Positions 18,278 to 26,367 of a stretch of DNA of 64,000 nucleotides are shown here, in pieces. The stretch is from NCBI RefSeq assembly GCF_000378445.1, contig NZ_KB899698.1, positions 1 to 64,000 on the forward strand, in the 5' to 3' direction. This DNA comes from Deinococcus aquatilis DSM 23025 (GTDB taxonomy: Bacteria > Deinococcota > Deinococci > Deinococcales > Deinococcaceae). The notes beneath the pieces are model-generated. The model made no database searches, was not told the DNA's origin, and was given only the letters and a program-made list of their open reading frames with translations. Each line of letters opens with the position of its first letter. Positions within the stretch are counted from its first letter, which is position 1. The position numbers and the translations under genes are program-made.

Positions 18278-20296
18278 ATGCCCGTCGAGTTTCTGAGCGA
18301 CGAACAGGCCGCACAGTACGGACGCTACGCGGGCGATCCCACCCCCGAACAACTCAGCAACTTCTTTTTCCTGAGCGAAGCCGAGCTGGCCCTGATTGCC
18401 GAACGCCGCCGCGATCACAACCAGCTCGGTTTTGCCGTGCAGCTCTGCACCCTGCGCTTTCTCGGTTCATTCCTGCCCAACCCTGTGCAGGTGCCGTCCA
18501 TCGTGGTCCGCCACGTCGCTGATCAACTTCATCTGCCCGCCCGCGTGATCGCCCGCTACGCCCTGCGCGAGGAAACCCGCTACCAGCACCGCCGGATCAT
18601 CGTGGCTGCTCTGGGCTACTGTGACTTTGACGGCGGGCAGGCCGTGCGACTGATTCGCTGGCTGTACGCTCAACTGGCACTGAGTGCGCTGCGGCGGCGT
18701 GAGGTCTTTGCACCCGGCAGTGACCGCTACGGCGATCCGCGCGCTGAACTGTTACATGGAGTCGCCTGGGACGCCGTGAGCAACGATGTATGCCGCGCCC
18801 TGAACCGTTCGCTGGACCCCCAACCAGAGCTGGAACGTCTGCGCCTTGAGCTGGATGGTGCCTACCGCGAGGTGGAGCGCACCTTGCTCCAAAACACGGC
18901 CTTGCAACTGGATGGGCAGCCGGGTGGAACCCGGCTACGCCTGACGCCTCTGGAACCAGCCCCTGATCCGCCCAGCCTTCAGCGGCTTCAGCAGGCGGTG
19001 GCCCAGCGTCTTCCCGCCGTGCCGCTGGCCGCCTTGTTGCTGGAAGTGCATGCCTTTACGGGGCTGGCCGATGCCTTTACCCACGTCACCGATGGCACCT
19101 CCACCTTGCGGGACTTGCCTTTAAGTGTCACAGCGGTTCTGCTGGCCCAAGCGTGCAACATCGGTCTGGCGGCGGTGGCCGCGCCAGAGGTTCAGGCGCT
19201 CACCCTGTCGCGCCTGTCATGGGTTCAGCAGAACTACGTCCGCGCTGAGACCATCACGGCGGCCAATGCCCGCCTGGTGGACGCCCAGTTCGCCCTGCCG
19301 CTGGCGCACACCTGGGGCGGAGGTGAAGTGGCATCCGCCGATGGGCTACGCTTTGTGGTGCCAGTGAGGACCCTGCACGCCGGATGGAACCGCAAGTATT
19401 TCGGCTCCCAGCGTGGCGTGACGTACTACAACTTCACCAGCGATCAGTTCACCGGCTTTCACGGCATCGTGATTCCGGGGACGCTGCGCGACTCGCTGTT
19501 CATCCTGGCAGGCCTGCTGGAACAGCAGACCCGCCTTGACCCCCGCGAGATTATGGCCGATACGCACGGCTCCAGCGACGTGGTGTTCGGGTTGTTCGCG
19601 CTGCTGGGCTACCGCTTCAGCCCCCGGCTCGCCGATCTGCCCGATCAGCGCTTCTGGCGACTGGACCGCGAGGCCGATTACGGCGCGCTGGATGACCTGA
19701 GCCGCCACGTCGTCGATGAGGGGCTGATCGCCGCCCACTGGGAAGACATGCTGCGCCTGGCTGGATCACTCAAGCTGGGCAAGGTCAAAGCCACGGCGGT
19801 GATGCGAACCTTGCAACGCGGCGGCAGCCTGTCGGGTCTGGGACGGGCTATCGCTGAGTTTGGCCGCGTCGAGAAGACCCTGTTCCTGCTGAACTACGTC
19901 GGGGATGAGGCGTACCGGCGGCGCATCCTGCGGCAGATCAATCGGGGCGAACAGCGGCACGGCGTGGGCCGGGCTGTGTTCCACGGACGGAAGGGCGAAC
20001 TGCGGCAGAAATACAGGGAAGGGATGGAAGATCAACTGGGCGCGCTGGGGCTGGTGGTCAATGCCATCGTGCTATGGAACACCCGGTATATGGGCGTTGC
20101 CCTGGACGACTTGAGACAGGCCGGGAAGATTGAGAACGAGCGGGACATCTCCCGCCTGACGCCGCTTTTGCATGGGCATATCCGCATGCTGGGAACTTAC
20201 GAATTCAAGCTGCCAGAGGAGATTGCCCAAGGTCAACTGCGTCCCCTGCGTGATCCTGACACCGTGCAGGCGTACCTTGAGCAGATTGAATTGTGA
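18278..20296 (+). CDS. tnpA: Tn3-family transposase, internally shortened
   Basis: A 672-residue protein, whereas Tn3-family TnpA is usually near 1000. The N-terminal DNA-binding start (MPVEFLSDEQAAQYGRYAG...) and the DDE core (EIMADTHGSSDVVFGLF, LFLLNYVGDEAYRRRI, RGEQRHGVGRAVFHGRKGEL) are both present. The block that normally lies after RLIRWLYA is missing: the sequence jumps at about residues 130-140 to RRREVFAPGSDRYGDPRAEL. An in-frame deletion of roughly 300 residues is the simplest reading. Activity is doubtful, although the unit once moved, as the target duplication shows. Confidence 0.85.
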   Translation: MPVEFLSDEQAAQYGRYAGDPTPEQLSNFFFLSEAELALIAERRRDHNQLGFAVQLCTLRFLGSFLPNPVQVPSIVVRHVADQLHLPARVIARYALREETRYQHRRIIVAALGYCDFDGGQAVRLIRWLYAQLALSALRRREVFAPGSDRYGDPRAELLHGVAWDAVSNDVCRALNRSLDPQPELERLRLELDGAYREVERTLLQNTALQLDGQPGGTRLRLTPLEPAPDPPSLQRLQQAVAQRLPAVPLAALLLEVHAFTGLADAFTHVTDGTSTLRDLPLSVTAVLLAQACNIGLAAVAAPEVQALTLSRLSWVQQNYVRAETITAANARLVDAQFALPLAHTWGGGEVASADGLRFVVPVRTLHAGWNRKYFGSQRGVTYYNFTSDQFTGFHGIVIPGTLRDSLFILAGLLEQQTRLDPREIMADTHGSSDVVFGLFALLGYRFSPRLADLPDQRFWRLDREADYGALDDLSRHVVDEGLIAAHWEDMLRLAGSLKLGKVKATAVMRTLQRGGSLSGLGRAIAEFGRVEKTLFLLNYVGDEAYRRRILRQINRGEQRHGVGRAVFHGRKGELRQKYREGMEDQLGALGLVVNAIVLWNTRYMGVALDDLRQAGKIENERDISRLTPLLHGHIRMLGTYEFKLPEEIAQGQLRPLRDPDTVQAYLEQIEL

Positions 20297-20304
20297 TCTG
20301 GAAC

Positions 20305-20342
20305 CCAAGGGCGGATTTCTGTTCCTTCGCTAGTCAGACCCC
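20305..20342 (-). repeat. Right 38-bp terminal inverted repeat of Tn3-family unit
   Basis: The reverse complement begins GGGGTCTGACTAGCGAAGG and ends CCGCCCTTGG. The first ten bases equal the classical Tn3 terminus. It lies nine bases after the tnpA stop. Confidence 0.92.
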
Positions 20343-20347
20343 AGCAT
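20343..20347. repeat. 5-bp target site duplication, right copy (AGCAT)
   Basis: AGCAT directly follows the right inverted repeat and is identical to 6380-6384. Confidence 0.92.
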
Positions 20348-21011
20348 TCAAGTGCAGCAGGAGCAGGGTGGCCAGCGCTTCCTCGCGGTCTCCTGGAACC
20401 TGAAATGCGGTGGGCAAGTGGGAGAGCAGATCGGCTTCCCGGGACTGGTGCGCGGGACAGGCCGTGCGTGGAGGGCAGAGGTCAAGCGGGGGTGGGCACA
20501 GCGGATTGGCGGCCGTGCTGGTGGGGGGGATGAGGCGGTGCGCGAGTCCACCGGGCAGCCAGGTGAGATCGAGGGGGAGGCCCGCGTGCTGAGCGGTGCT
20601 GTGCATCATGCGGATCGCGTGTGGGAGATCGTTCCAGGTCAGGTGTGCCGCATGAGTGGGGAGGTAGCCATAAAACGAACTGATGTCGTAGGCCGCTTGC
20701 GTGAACGTGAAGTCCTGGGCCTTGAGATGGAATCGTGTCAGGGTAAAGGCGGCGTCCTGGAGGAGTCGCAGTGATTCTGGGCTTTCCCGCCGGACTAAGA
20801 GCAGTTGGAAGCCGAGGAGCATGAGATGTCCGGCGAGATACGCGTGCTCGGGGTGTTCGCCGGGCAGGAGATCTGGGTGTTCGGGATGGTGCAGCGGTGG
20901 TTCAAGGCTTTCCAGGAAACGCTGGAGGCGGGTGACGAGGGCTTGGGTGTTGCCGCTGTCGAACGAGGCGGTCGGGCGGACTTCGCTGGGGGGAATGGGG
21001 AGCTGGTGCAT
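20343..21011 (-). pseudogene. 5' half of transposon-split gene
   Basis: It starts MHQLPIPPSEVRP with GGAGG eight bases before the ATG and runs 222 residues to ...LLLLHLNA, where the Tn3 right end cuts it. Read-through into the inverted repeat gives only GV and a stop. It is helical, with YDISSFYGYLPTHAAH in the middle and no family I recognise. Joined with 5009-6384 it forms one frame ending in a DUF2325-like domain. It is preceded by the UvrD-like helicase gene, 65 bases upstream. Confidence 0.8.
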
Positions 21012-21076
21012 GGGGTACCTCCGGAGGACACAACTGAAGGGTGAGGGCGTTCGGGGTGACGTGAGTCCTGCCCGTG

Positions 21077-22774
21077 CTACGCCGTGGCTCTCAGATATTC
21101 CGGGATGCGGCTCTGTGGAGCGTCCACGAAGTACAAGGCGCGCTTGCTGCGGGTGAATGCGACGAATTGCGCGCAGGTTTCGCTGGCTTCGGCTTGCGGA
21201 GTGTTGGCACTGGGGTGGGGCAGCAATTCGGGGGCCAAGATGTAAACGGTGTCGGCTTCGAGGCCTTTGGCGCGGTGAACAGTTGAAAGGACGACGCACT
21301 TCTCAGGGTCGCCTTGGAAGAGACTGCGAATGGCAGTGGTAAGTTCCCCAAGCGTCTGAGCCTGGCTGCGTTCGCGGACGAGGTTGAGGGCGGTGATGCG
21401 GTCGGCGAGGCCGGCAAGTCGGAGGTCAGGATCGCGGCCGTCGCGTTCGGCCTCGTGCGTGAGGTGGCGGGCGAGGTGGTCAGCGTAGGCATTGAGGTTC
21501 GAGGTGAAGGTGCTGAGGCTGAGTCCATCGCTGACCTGATCTCGGCGGGCCTTCTGACCATCCCAGGTGGCGGCGTCCCGGGCGAGGACGACGAGACTGC
21601 GGGAGAGGTCGCGGCCGCGCACGAGGGCAGGCACGCCCGCCGCGGTCAGCCGGTAACACCAGTCGATCAGTGGGGCGTTGGTGCGGCACAGCGCGAGGTG
21701 GCCGGGCTGGGCGCGGTGCTCGAACTCTTCGCCGGTGAGGTCATCCAGGGTGCCGCCAATCGCGTGTGGGGCCGCTTCAATCGCCGTGGTATAAGGCCGG
21801 GCGAGTTCCACGTGGCGGGTGGGGCAGCGGTAGGAGATGGACAGGGGCATGGTGACGGCGTGAAACAGTTGGGTAAAGCGCTGCATGCTGTGGGCATCTG
21901 CACCGTTGAAGGCATACAAGCTCTGATGTCCATCGCCGACGCCGATCAGGCGGCTGGTGTCGTTGGTGGCGGCTTGGAGCAAGGTGAGCTGGGCGCGACT
22001 CAGATCTTGGAGTTCGTCGACCAGGAGGAAGGCGTACGGGTCAGGGAGTCGCCAGCCGAAGACAGTGGGGGCGAGAACTTGATCCAGGAAGCTAATGACC
22101 TGGTGTTGCTGGAGTTGTTGCAGGCCTTGGCGAAGAATGCGGTGGGTGAGCTGGTAGAGGGTGTCTTCGGCGCCGATGATGGGGGCGTCCACATCGTTGA
22201 GTTGTTCGGCCCAGTCGCTGAGGGGAGTGTCGAGCCCGAGACCATGGCCGACGTGCAGGTCAAGGGTGGCGTTCAGGCGCTCGCGGAGTTCTCGGCGAGC
22301 GGCGGGAGAGGCAATGCGACTGTTCTGTAAATGTTCAGTGATCAGGCCCTTGTACTTGTCGGGCTCGAAGGTGAGTTTTGGCAGATTTTTAGTGCAGATG
22401 AGGTGTCCGAGGGAGCTGACGGTGCGGACGTCGAACTGTTTTGGGACGAGTTTACGCAGGGGTTTGACAATGTGGGTATTAAAGGAAAGTACACCGACGG
22501 GTTGACTCGGTTGAACGAGGTGTTGTTCGTCTAACAATGTTGCGATCATCTGAATGAGGGTGGTTTTGCCGCTGCCGGCGGTGGCGTTGACGGTGATGGA
22601 GTGGGTGTGGTGTTGGACGGCGTGGAGGATGGCGGTCTGGTAGGGGGAGTGAGTCGGTTGCGGTTGGGTGTGGGGGCGAGGAGGAGGGGGGTCATGGTCA
22701 TGTGGGGACTCCTTGACGTGGATGGTGAGGGGGCTGGGGGTGACGCGGGGAGTTATTGAGGGAATAAAGCGCAT
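21077..22774 (-). CDS. UvrD/Rep-like superfamily 1 DNA helicase
   Basis: A 565-residue protein with the SF1A motifs in order: Walker A NATAGSGKTTLI (~residue 65), DELQD (motif II), GDGHQSLYAFNGAD (III), SYRCPTRH (IV), TVHRAKGLEADTV (V) and VAFTRSKRALYFV (VI). It is shorter than UvrD because the 1B/2B insertions are small. It should unwind DNA 3'-5' with ATP. The N-terminal ~45 residues are Pro/His-rich and the start codon is uncertain. It heads the minus-strand set that continued into the split gene and the gene at 4326. Confidence 0.85.
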   Translation of the reverse strand: MRFIPSITPRVTPSPLTIHVKESPHDHDPPPPRPHTQPQPTHSPYQTAILHAVQHHTHSITVNATAGSGKTTLIQMIATLLDEQHLVQPSQPVGVLSFNTHIVKPLRKLVPKQFDVRTVSSLGHLICTKNLPKLTFEPDKYKGLITEHLQNSRIASPAARRELRERLNATLDLHVGHGLGLDTPLSDWAEQLNDVDAPIIGAEDTLYQLTHRILRQGLQQLQQHQVISFLDQVLAPTVFGWRLPDPYAFLLVDELQDLSRAQLTLLQAATNDTSRLIGVGDGHQSLYAFNGADAHSMQRFTQLFHAVTMPLSISYRCPTRHVELARPYTTAIEAAPHAIGGTLDDLTGEEFEHRAQPGHLALCRTNAPLIDWCYRLTAAGVPALVRGRDLSRSLVVLARDAATWDGQKARRDQVSDGLSLSTFTSNLNAYADHLARHLTHEAERDGRDPDLRLAGLADRITALNLVRERSQAQTLGELTTAIRSLFQGDPEKCVVLSTVHRAKGLEADTVYILAPELLPHPSANTPQAEASETCAQFVAFTRSKRALYFVDAPQSRIPEYLRATA

Positions 22775-22856
22775 GGGTGTGGATTGGCTTTCTTGTTTTG
22801 GAATTCATGACTGACCTGTTTACTGTTTTTGTGCTGGCGTTAGCCTCTGCTTGCGC

Positions 22857-23321
22857 TCAGCGATGAACTTGAAGTGGGGGAGGGGAGAGCACGGGGAGGG
22901 TGGTTTCTTCCATCCTTACTCCTCTAGTAACCTCCTCCACTTGAAACACATACGTGGCTCCCACGGAGCCACCCCTCGCCCGCCCCTGTGCCCGCAATCC
23001 CAGCAACACCCCCAGCACCTCCATGCGTGATCCCCCCCACACCTCCACAAAGGCCGCTAGCGTTCCCCACCGCCCCGCGAACACCATCGCCGCCTGGTCC
23101 AAGACCTCCCCACTCGGGACCTGCCCGTGCTGCACTGGGACGTAATGCCCCGACCGCGACGCCCGAGATGCACCACTCCCCGGCACATGCAACAACCGCC
23201 CCGCCTCCACTAAGGTCGTGAGAATCTTTTCCGCTTCTCGACCGACCAGTTGTCTCGCTTCCACTCGCGTCAACCGCCCCGCCAACACCGCCCGCTCCAC
23301 TAACAGTTCTCTTGCATCCAT
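22857..23321 (-). CDS. Hypothetical winged-helix-like protein ('Y')
   Basis: A 154-residue protein starting MDARELLVERAVLAGRLTRV with AAGGAG upstream. Residues 1-60 look like a winged-helix unit (EARQLVGREAEKILTTLVEA). A degraded copy of the same gene lies at 23922-24113, and the leader regions of both copies are near-identical. It has no enzymatic motif; a DNA-binding role is inferred from the fold pattern only. Confidence 0.6.
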   Translation of the reverse strand: MDARELLVERAVLAGRLTRVEARQLVGREAEKILTTLVEAGRLLHVPGSGASRASRSGHYVPVQHGQVPSGEVLDQAAMVFAGRWGTLAAFVEVWGGSRMEVLGVLLGLRAQGRARGGSVGATYVFQVEEVTRGVRMEETTLPVLSPPPLQVHR

Positions 23322-23430
23322 ACGCGTGCTCCTTCGCCGTAGGACTCCCCCTACAGATCAAACGAACAAGGCCGGGGCATCACCCCCGGCCACGTCTCTG
23401 GTCTCCTTTAATCCGTTGCGTTCTCCAGTT
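23260..23430. repeat. Left copy of duplicated ddrB-3'-end / gene-Y-5'-end junction
   Basis: It aligns with 24053-24225. It contains the start of gene Y, a leader with CTACAGATCAAACGAACAAG, the hairpin GGCCGGGG-6 nt-CCCCGGCC (23370-23391), and a relic of the ddrB 3' end (minus-strand ELENATD-stop, compare EIEENAAD-stop in the intact gene). Confidence 0.8.
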
Positions 23431-23500
23431 CCCTACCTTGCGCTTGAGGTTCCCCGCGGGTCGTTCTGACGGGCAAAATAGGTGTATTTCCTGTTCAGAG

Positions 23501-23538
23501 AAAATAGGACTTCGTGCAGCTGCACGAAGTCCTATTTT
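23501..23538. terminator. Perfect 38-nt palindrome, probable bidirectional terminator
   Basis: AAAATAGGACTTCGTGCAG is followed directly by its exact reverse complement. As RNA it forms a long stem flanked by A and U runs on both strands, downstream of the AT-rich membrane protein gene (stop at 23568) and upstream of the duplicated junction. No loop bases separate the arms, which is unusual for a simple terminator. Confidence 0.65.
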
Positions 23539-23567
23539 GGTCGCACTCTCATTGTTTAACTAACGCT

Positions 23568-23885
23568 CTAAATATAGAATTTTCCAGTGAAAATTAAAAG
23601 TGCAGGAAAGATGTAGAAAACAGCGTAAATAAAGAGATAAGTTTGCAGCAAATTGCAAAGATATCGTCCGAAATAAAGCGCAAATGGAATAGCCAAGAAT
23701 GCACTAAATATAAAAAAATTGCCTTGCGTCAATGCATCTAGGATGGCTATCGCATAGAACGTAATGACTTGAAGTGCCACTGCTATCACAATGTGACGGA
23801 TCAAAGCTTTCCGGTGCACAGCCATTACGATCCCAACAAGAAGCCCTATTCCTGCCATTATTAGAAAGAGTTGTTCGTGATTCAT
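23568..23885 (-). CDS. Small AT-rich membrane protein
   Basis: A 105-residue protein with about three to four hydrophobic helices (LFLIMAGIGLLVGIVMAV, IRHIVIAVALQVITFYAIAI, FFIFSAFLAIPFALYF, TYLFIYAVFYIFPALLIF). Base composition is far lower in G+C than its neighbours, and codons such as ATA and TTA are frequent, suggesting recent transfer. It is inserted between the two copies of the ddrB/Y junction. No family recognised. Confidence 0.65.
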   Translation of the reverse strand: MNHEQLFLIMAGIGLLVGIVMAVHRKALIRHIVIAVALQVITFYAIAILDALTQGNFFIFSAFLAIPFALYFGRYLCNLLQTYLFIYAVFYIFPALLIFTGKFYI

Positions 23886-23921
23886 GGCATTCTCGACCTC
23901 TAGCTCCTCACCACAAAGCTG

Positions 23922-24113
23922 TCAATTGACATTCTGAAGTACTGAAACTCCTGAAGCCTGCTGGTCTGCACTGACAGATATGTCAATTTCTCCCAGTTCT
24001 GCATACTGACACAAATGCCCGAGACGCCCCGCTCCCTGGCACATGCAGCAGACGCCCCGCATCAACCGCACGGCTAACACAGCCCGCTCCCATAACAGTT
24101 CTGCTGCATTCAT
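23922..24113 (-). pseudogene. Degraded second copy of gene Y
   Basis: The N-terminus MNAAELLWERAVLAVRLMRG parallels MDARELLVERAVLAGRLTRV of the gene at 22857-23321. The frame then jumps to GAGRLGHLCQYAEL (compare GAGRLLHVPG) after an internal loss, and the rest of the coding sequence is missing. Confidence 0.65.
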
Positions 24114-24225
24114 GCGTTTGCTCCTTTGCCATAGGGCTTCCCCTACAGATCAAACGAACAAGGCCGGGGCATCACCCCCGGCCACGCTTCTGGTCTGCTT
24201 TAATCCGCAGCGTTTTCTTCGATCT
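24053..24225. repeat. Right copy of duplicated ddrB-3'-end / gene-Y-5'-end junction
   Basis: Near-identical to 23260-23430 in the leader part. It includes the hairpin GGCCGGGG/CCCCGGCC at 24162-24183, which lies just after the ddrB stop on the minus strand and probably acts as its terminator. Confidence 0.8.
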
Positions 24226-24727
24226 CCGTGCCCTGCACCGCCAATGTGTGCCGTCGCCGCCCCGGCAACTGAAACTCTGGCCGCACCAACCCTCGCCCAC
24301 GAAACACAATCAGCGAGCGGTACTCAAATTCTCCCTCTGCCTTCTCCTTCACGTCGTCTGCATCGGTGTTCTTGGCTCCCCGGCTGTACTTGATCGCCGC
24401 AGGTAGTTTCATTTTTCGTGAATCCACCGGCTCCAGCAATCGTTGCTTATAGAAATGCCCGTCATGAAACACGCCTTTGTCACCCTCCGGACTGATCCAC
24501 GGCCGTGCCCCAATCAGTGACCAATCGAACGTGTCGTGCAGGTCATACGGCAATTGATAACCCCCCGCTGGCACGTTCCCGGCTGGCCGGTAGCCTTGCG
24601 CGCCATACCGCCGCTGCAACACCCGCAATTCCGTCAAGTCCGCCGCAGACACCGTGATGTGCGTGCCGATCTCATCCACCACGACCAAACTGACTGGTTG
24701 CCCTTCCCCAACACTCTTTTCTGTCAT
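24200..24727 (-). CDS. ddrB: DdrB-like single-stranded DNA-binding protein
   Basis: A 175-residue protein strongly matching the Deinococcus DdrB core: QRRYGAQGYRPAGNVPAGGY, FDWSLIGARPWISPEGD, VDSRKMKLPAAIKYSRGAK, DDVKEKAEGEFEYRSLIVFR. DdrB is a pentameric ssDNA-binding protein that drives single-strand annealing during recovery from radiation. The long disordered acidic C-terminal tail of chromosomal DdrB is replaced here by a short tail ending ENAAD, so this is a divergent paralogue. The start is ATG 24727 after GAGGG. It sits upstream of the Y relic; the same pairing was duplicated on the left. Confidence 0.88.
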   Translation of the reverse strand: MTEKSVGEGQPVSLVVVDEIGTHITVSAADLTELRVLQRRYGAQGYRPAGNVPAGGYQLPYDLHDTFDWSLIGARPWISPEGDKGVFHDGHFYKQRLLEPVDSRKMKLPAAIKYSRGAKNTDADDVKEKAEGEFEYRSLIVFRGRGLVRPEFQLPGRRRHTLAVQGTEIEENAAD

Positions 24728-24953
24728 CACACCCTCGCTTCTCCCCATCTGGGATACGCGAGGCTTGCCCGTGCCCCACTGGGCGCGGGCCACTCCTGGT
24801 GATACCGGCGTCCTGTGGATGATCGTTCAGGCGCCGCTTGAACGCCTTGACCTCAGCGATCAACGCGGCCTCTGACGGACGACCAGTTGGAGCTGTTCCA
24901 CCATTCCGCGCTCATGACGCCGCCCTCACGGTCGCGCTGCTATCCTGCGCCTC

Positions 24954-25274
24954 ATGAAGCTCGTGCTTGCTGTGATTCAAGACGCGGATGCTTCCGCACT
25001 GGTTCGGGTCCTGTCCGCCAATGCCTTTGACGTCACGAAACTCGCCAGCACTGGCGGCTTCCTGCGCGCAGGCAATACCACCCTCATGATCGGCGTCACC
25101 GACGAACGACTGGCCGAGTTACAACGGCATGTCCAACAGACCTGCCACACCCGTCTCGTGACGCACAACGGGCCCATAGACGAGCAGCGCGAAGGCTCAG
25201 TCAATCCCGTGCAAGTGGCTGTGGGCGGCGCCGTCCTGTTCGTGATGGGCGTGCAAGAGTTCGTCAAATTTTAA
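24954..25274 (+). CDS. PII-like cyclic-di-AMP receptor (DarA/PstA family)
   Basis: A 106-residue protein. [40 protein letters not shown] and the final [15 protein letters not shown] are the conserved strands and T-loop anchor of the PII-like c-di-AMP receptor. Members bind c-di-AMP at the trimer interface, with unknown targets. A -10-like TATCCT lies seven bases before the ATG, so it is probably leaderless. It is a single gene with no c-di-AMP synthase nearby. Confidence 0.87.
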   Translation: MKLVLAVIQDADASALVRVLSANAFDVTKLASTGGFLRAGNTTLMIGVTDERLAELQRHVQQTCHTRLVTHNGPIDEQREGSVNPVQVAVGGAVLFVMGVQEFVKF

Positions 25275-25326
25275 CGACACAGGGACCGCACGCCCGCCAC
25301 CAACGCTGACCCCAAGTGCACAAGGA

Positions 25327-25641
25327 TCAAGAGACGGAATTGCGGAAGAAAGCCAAGACCAGCGTGACGGCACACATCAACGCAAACGCATGAATGGTGT
25401 GCTTGCGGCTGCGTGAGCGGAAGAACTCTGCGCGTTGCTCGGGCGTATCCCGAACCAGCCAGAACATCAGCATCGGAAGAAACAACGCACTCGGCAAGCC
25501 AATGAAGCCAATCCCGAACGCCAGGATCAATTGTGCCCAGCCCGGCATCTGCGTCCCCGCAGCCGTAATGATCAACAAAGAAGCCACAATCAGCAAGGTC
25601 GGCAGGCCAGTCAGGGGCCGGGCTTCAGGGTAAGTACGCAT
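25327..25641 (-). CDS. Small membrane protein, hypothetical
   Basis: A 104-residue protein with three likely membrane helices (LPTLLIVASLLIITAAGTQ, WAQLILAFGIGFIGLPSALF, IHAFALMCAVTLVLAFF) and a basic loop TPEQRAEFFRSRSRKH. It is convergent with the c-di-AMP receptor gene, 50 bases apart. Family unknown. Confidence 0.6.
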   Translation of the reverse strand: MRTYPEARPLTGLPTLLIVASLLIITAAGTQMPGWAQLILAFGIGFIGLPSALFLPMLMFWLVRDTPEQRAEFFRSRSRKHTIHAFALMCAVTLVLAFFRNSVS

Positions 25642-25672
25642 CCCCGCGCATCGTACGGAGCGTTTTCAAGAT

Positions 25673-26269
25673 TCACAAGGGGGGGCCGTCCGGGAACCAC
25701 GAATTGCTCTGCCCTAACGCTGCTTGGCGGGCGATTTTGGCTTGCACCCTCTGGCCGTGTTTCAAGACCGCCGCATGTGCTGGCCAGTGCTCTTCCAAGA
25801 CGGCCAGAAACGCTTCCGCTGACAATGCACGCCTGAGCGCCGTGTACCAGAAATCACTCGTCGAGACCGGAGAACGCATGCTGGGAAATTTCAGTCGAAG
25901 GTAACGTAGCTTCCACAGGGCCTCTGGATACGCTTCCGGGCACTGCGTCTTGAACACCTGGCGCCATGTCTCTGCTCGTGCCCGGCACGCCTCATGCAGT
26001 TCTGCCATACGCTCAGTCAAGTCCGCCACGCGCTGCAGCTGATGATCTGGGCTTCGGTCGACCAAGACGCCTACTTGGACGAGATGATCTTCCAGTCCAG
26101 CGTGCACGAACAAGGGCAGCGCGGCGCGTTGACGCGTATTCCACTTTTGAGCATTCCGGGCGCTCGCCTCCTCGCGCGTCACTCTCTTCCGGATTGGCTT
26201 GGCCCGGTTCAATGGGAGTGGGTTGAGAGAGTTCTCTTCCGTAGAACGTACTTGCGACAGGATTGACAT
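25673..26269 (-). CDS. Hypothetical protein
   Basis: A 198-residue mostly helical, basic protein. It has an N-terminal KPIRKRVTREEASARNAQKW segment and later HWPAHAAVLKHGQRVQAKIA. No recognised domain. The ATG at 26269 is preceded by a GGCC-core hairpin (26279-26295), the leftmost member of the family described in the findings. Confidence 0.55.
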   Translation of the reverse strand: MSILSQVRSTEENSLNPLPLNRAKPIRKRVTREEASARNAQKWNTRQRAALPLFVHAGLEDHLVQVGVLVDRSPDHQLQRVADLTERMAELHEACRARAETWRQVFKTQCPEAYPEALWKLRYLRLKFPSMRSPVSTSDFWYTALRRALSAEAFLAVLEEHWPAHAAVLKHGQRVQAKIARQAALGQSNSWFPDGPPL

Positions 26270-26278
26270 TTGTCGCCA

Positions 26279-26295
26279 TGGCCCTCACAGGGCCA
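26279..26295 (-). promoter_or_regulatory. GGCC-core leader hairpin (gene 25673-26269)
   Basis: TGGCCCT-3 nt-AGGGCCA. The GGCC core ends 10 nt before the ATG at 26269. Confidence 0.7.
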
Positions 26296-26367
26296 CACCT
26301 GATCAGTGGTTACGGTCAGCGTACCTTTGATCGATGGAGAGCACCTGCTGGGTCACATCTTGTCCAG

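Noticed and set aside
20334..21299. A longer reading of the split gene's 5' half with a start at 21299
   Set aside because: The first 96 residues have no coding character and the ATG at 21011 has a good Shine-Dalgarno; the last codons are inside the transposon repeat.
23370..24183. A CRISPR-like pair of repeats
   Set aside because: Only two copies, about 790 bases apart, containing gene ends and a terminator; it is a segmental duplication and not an array.
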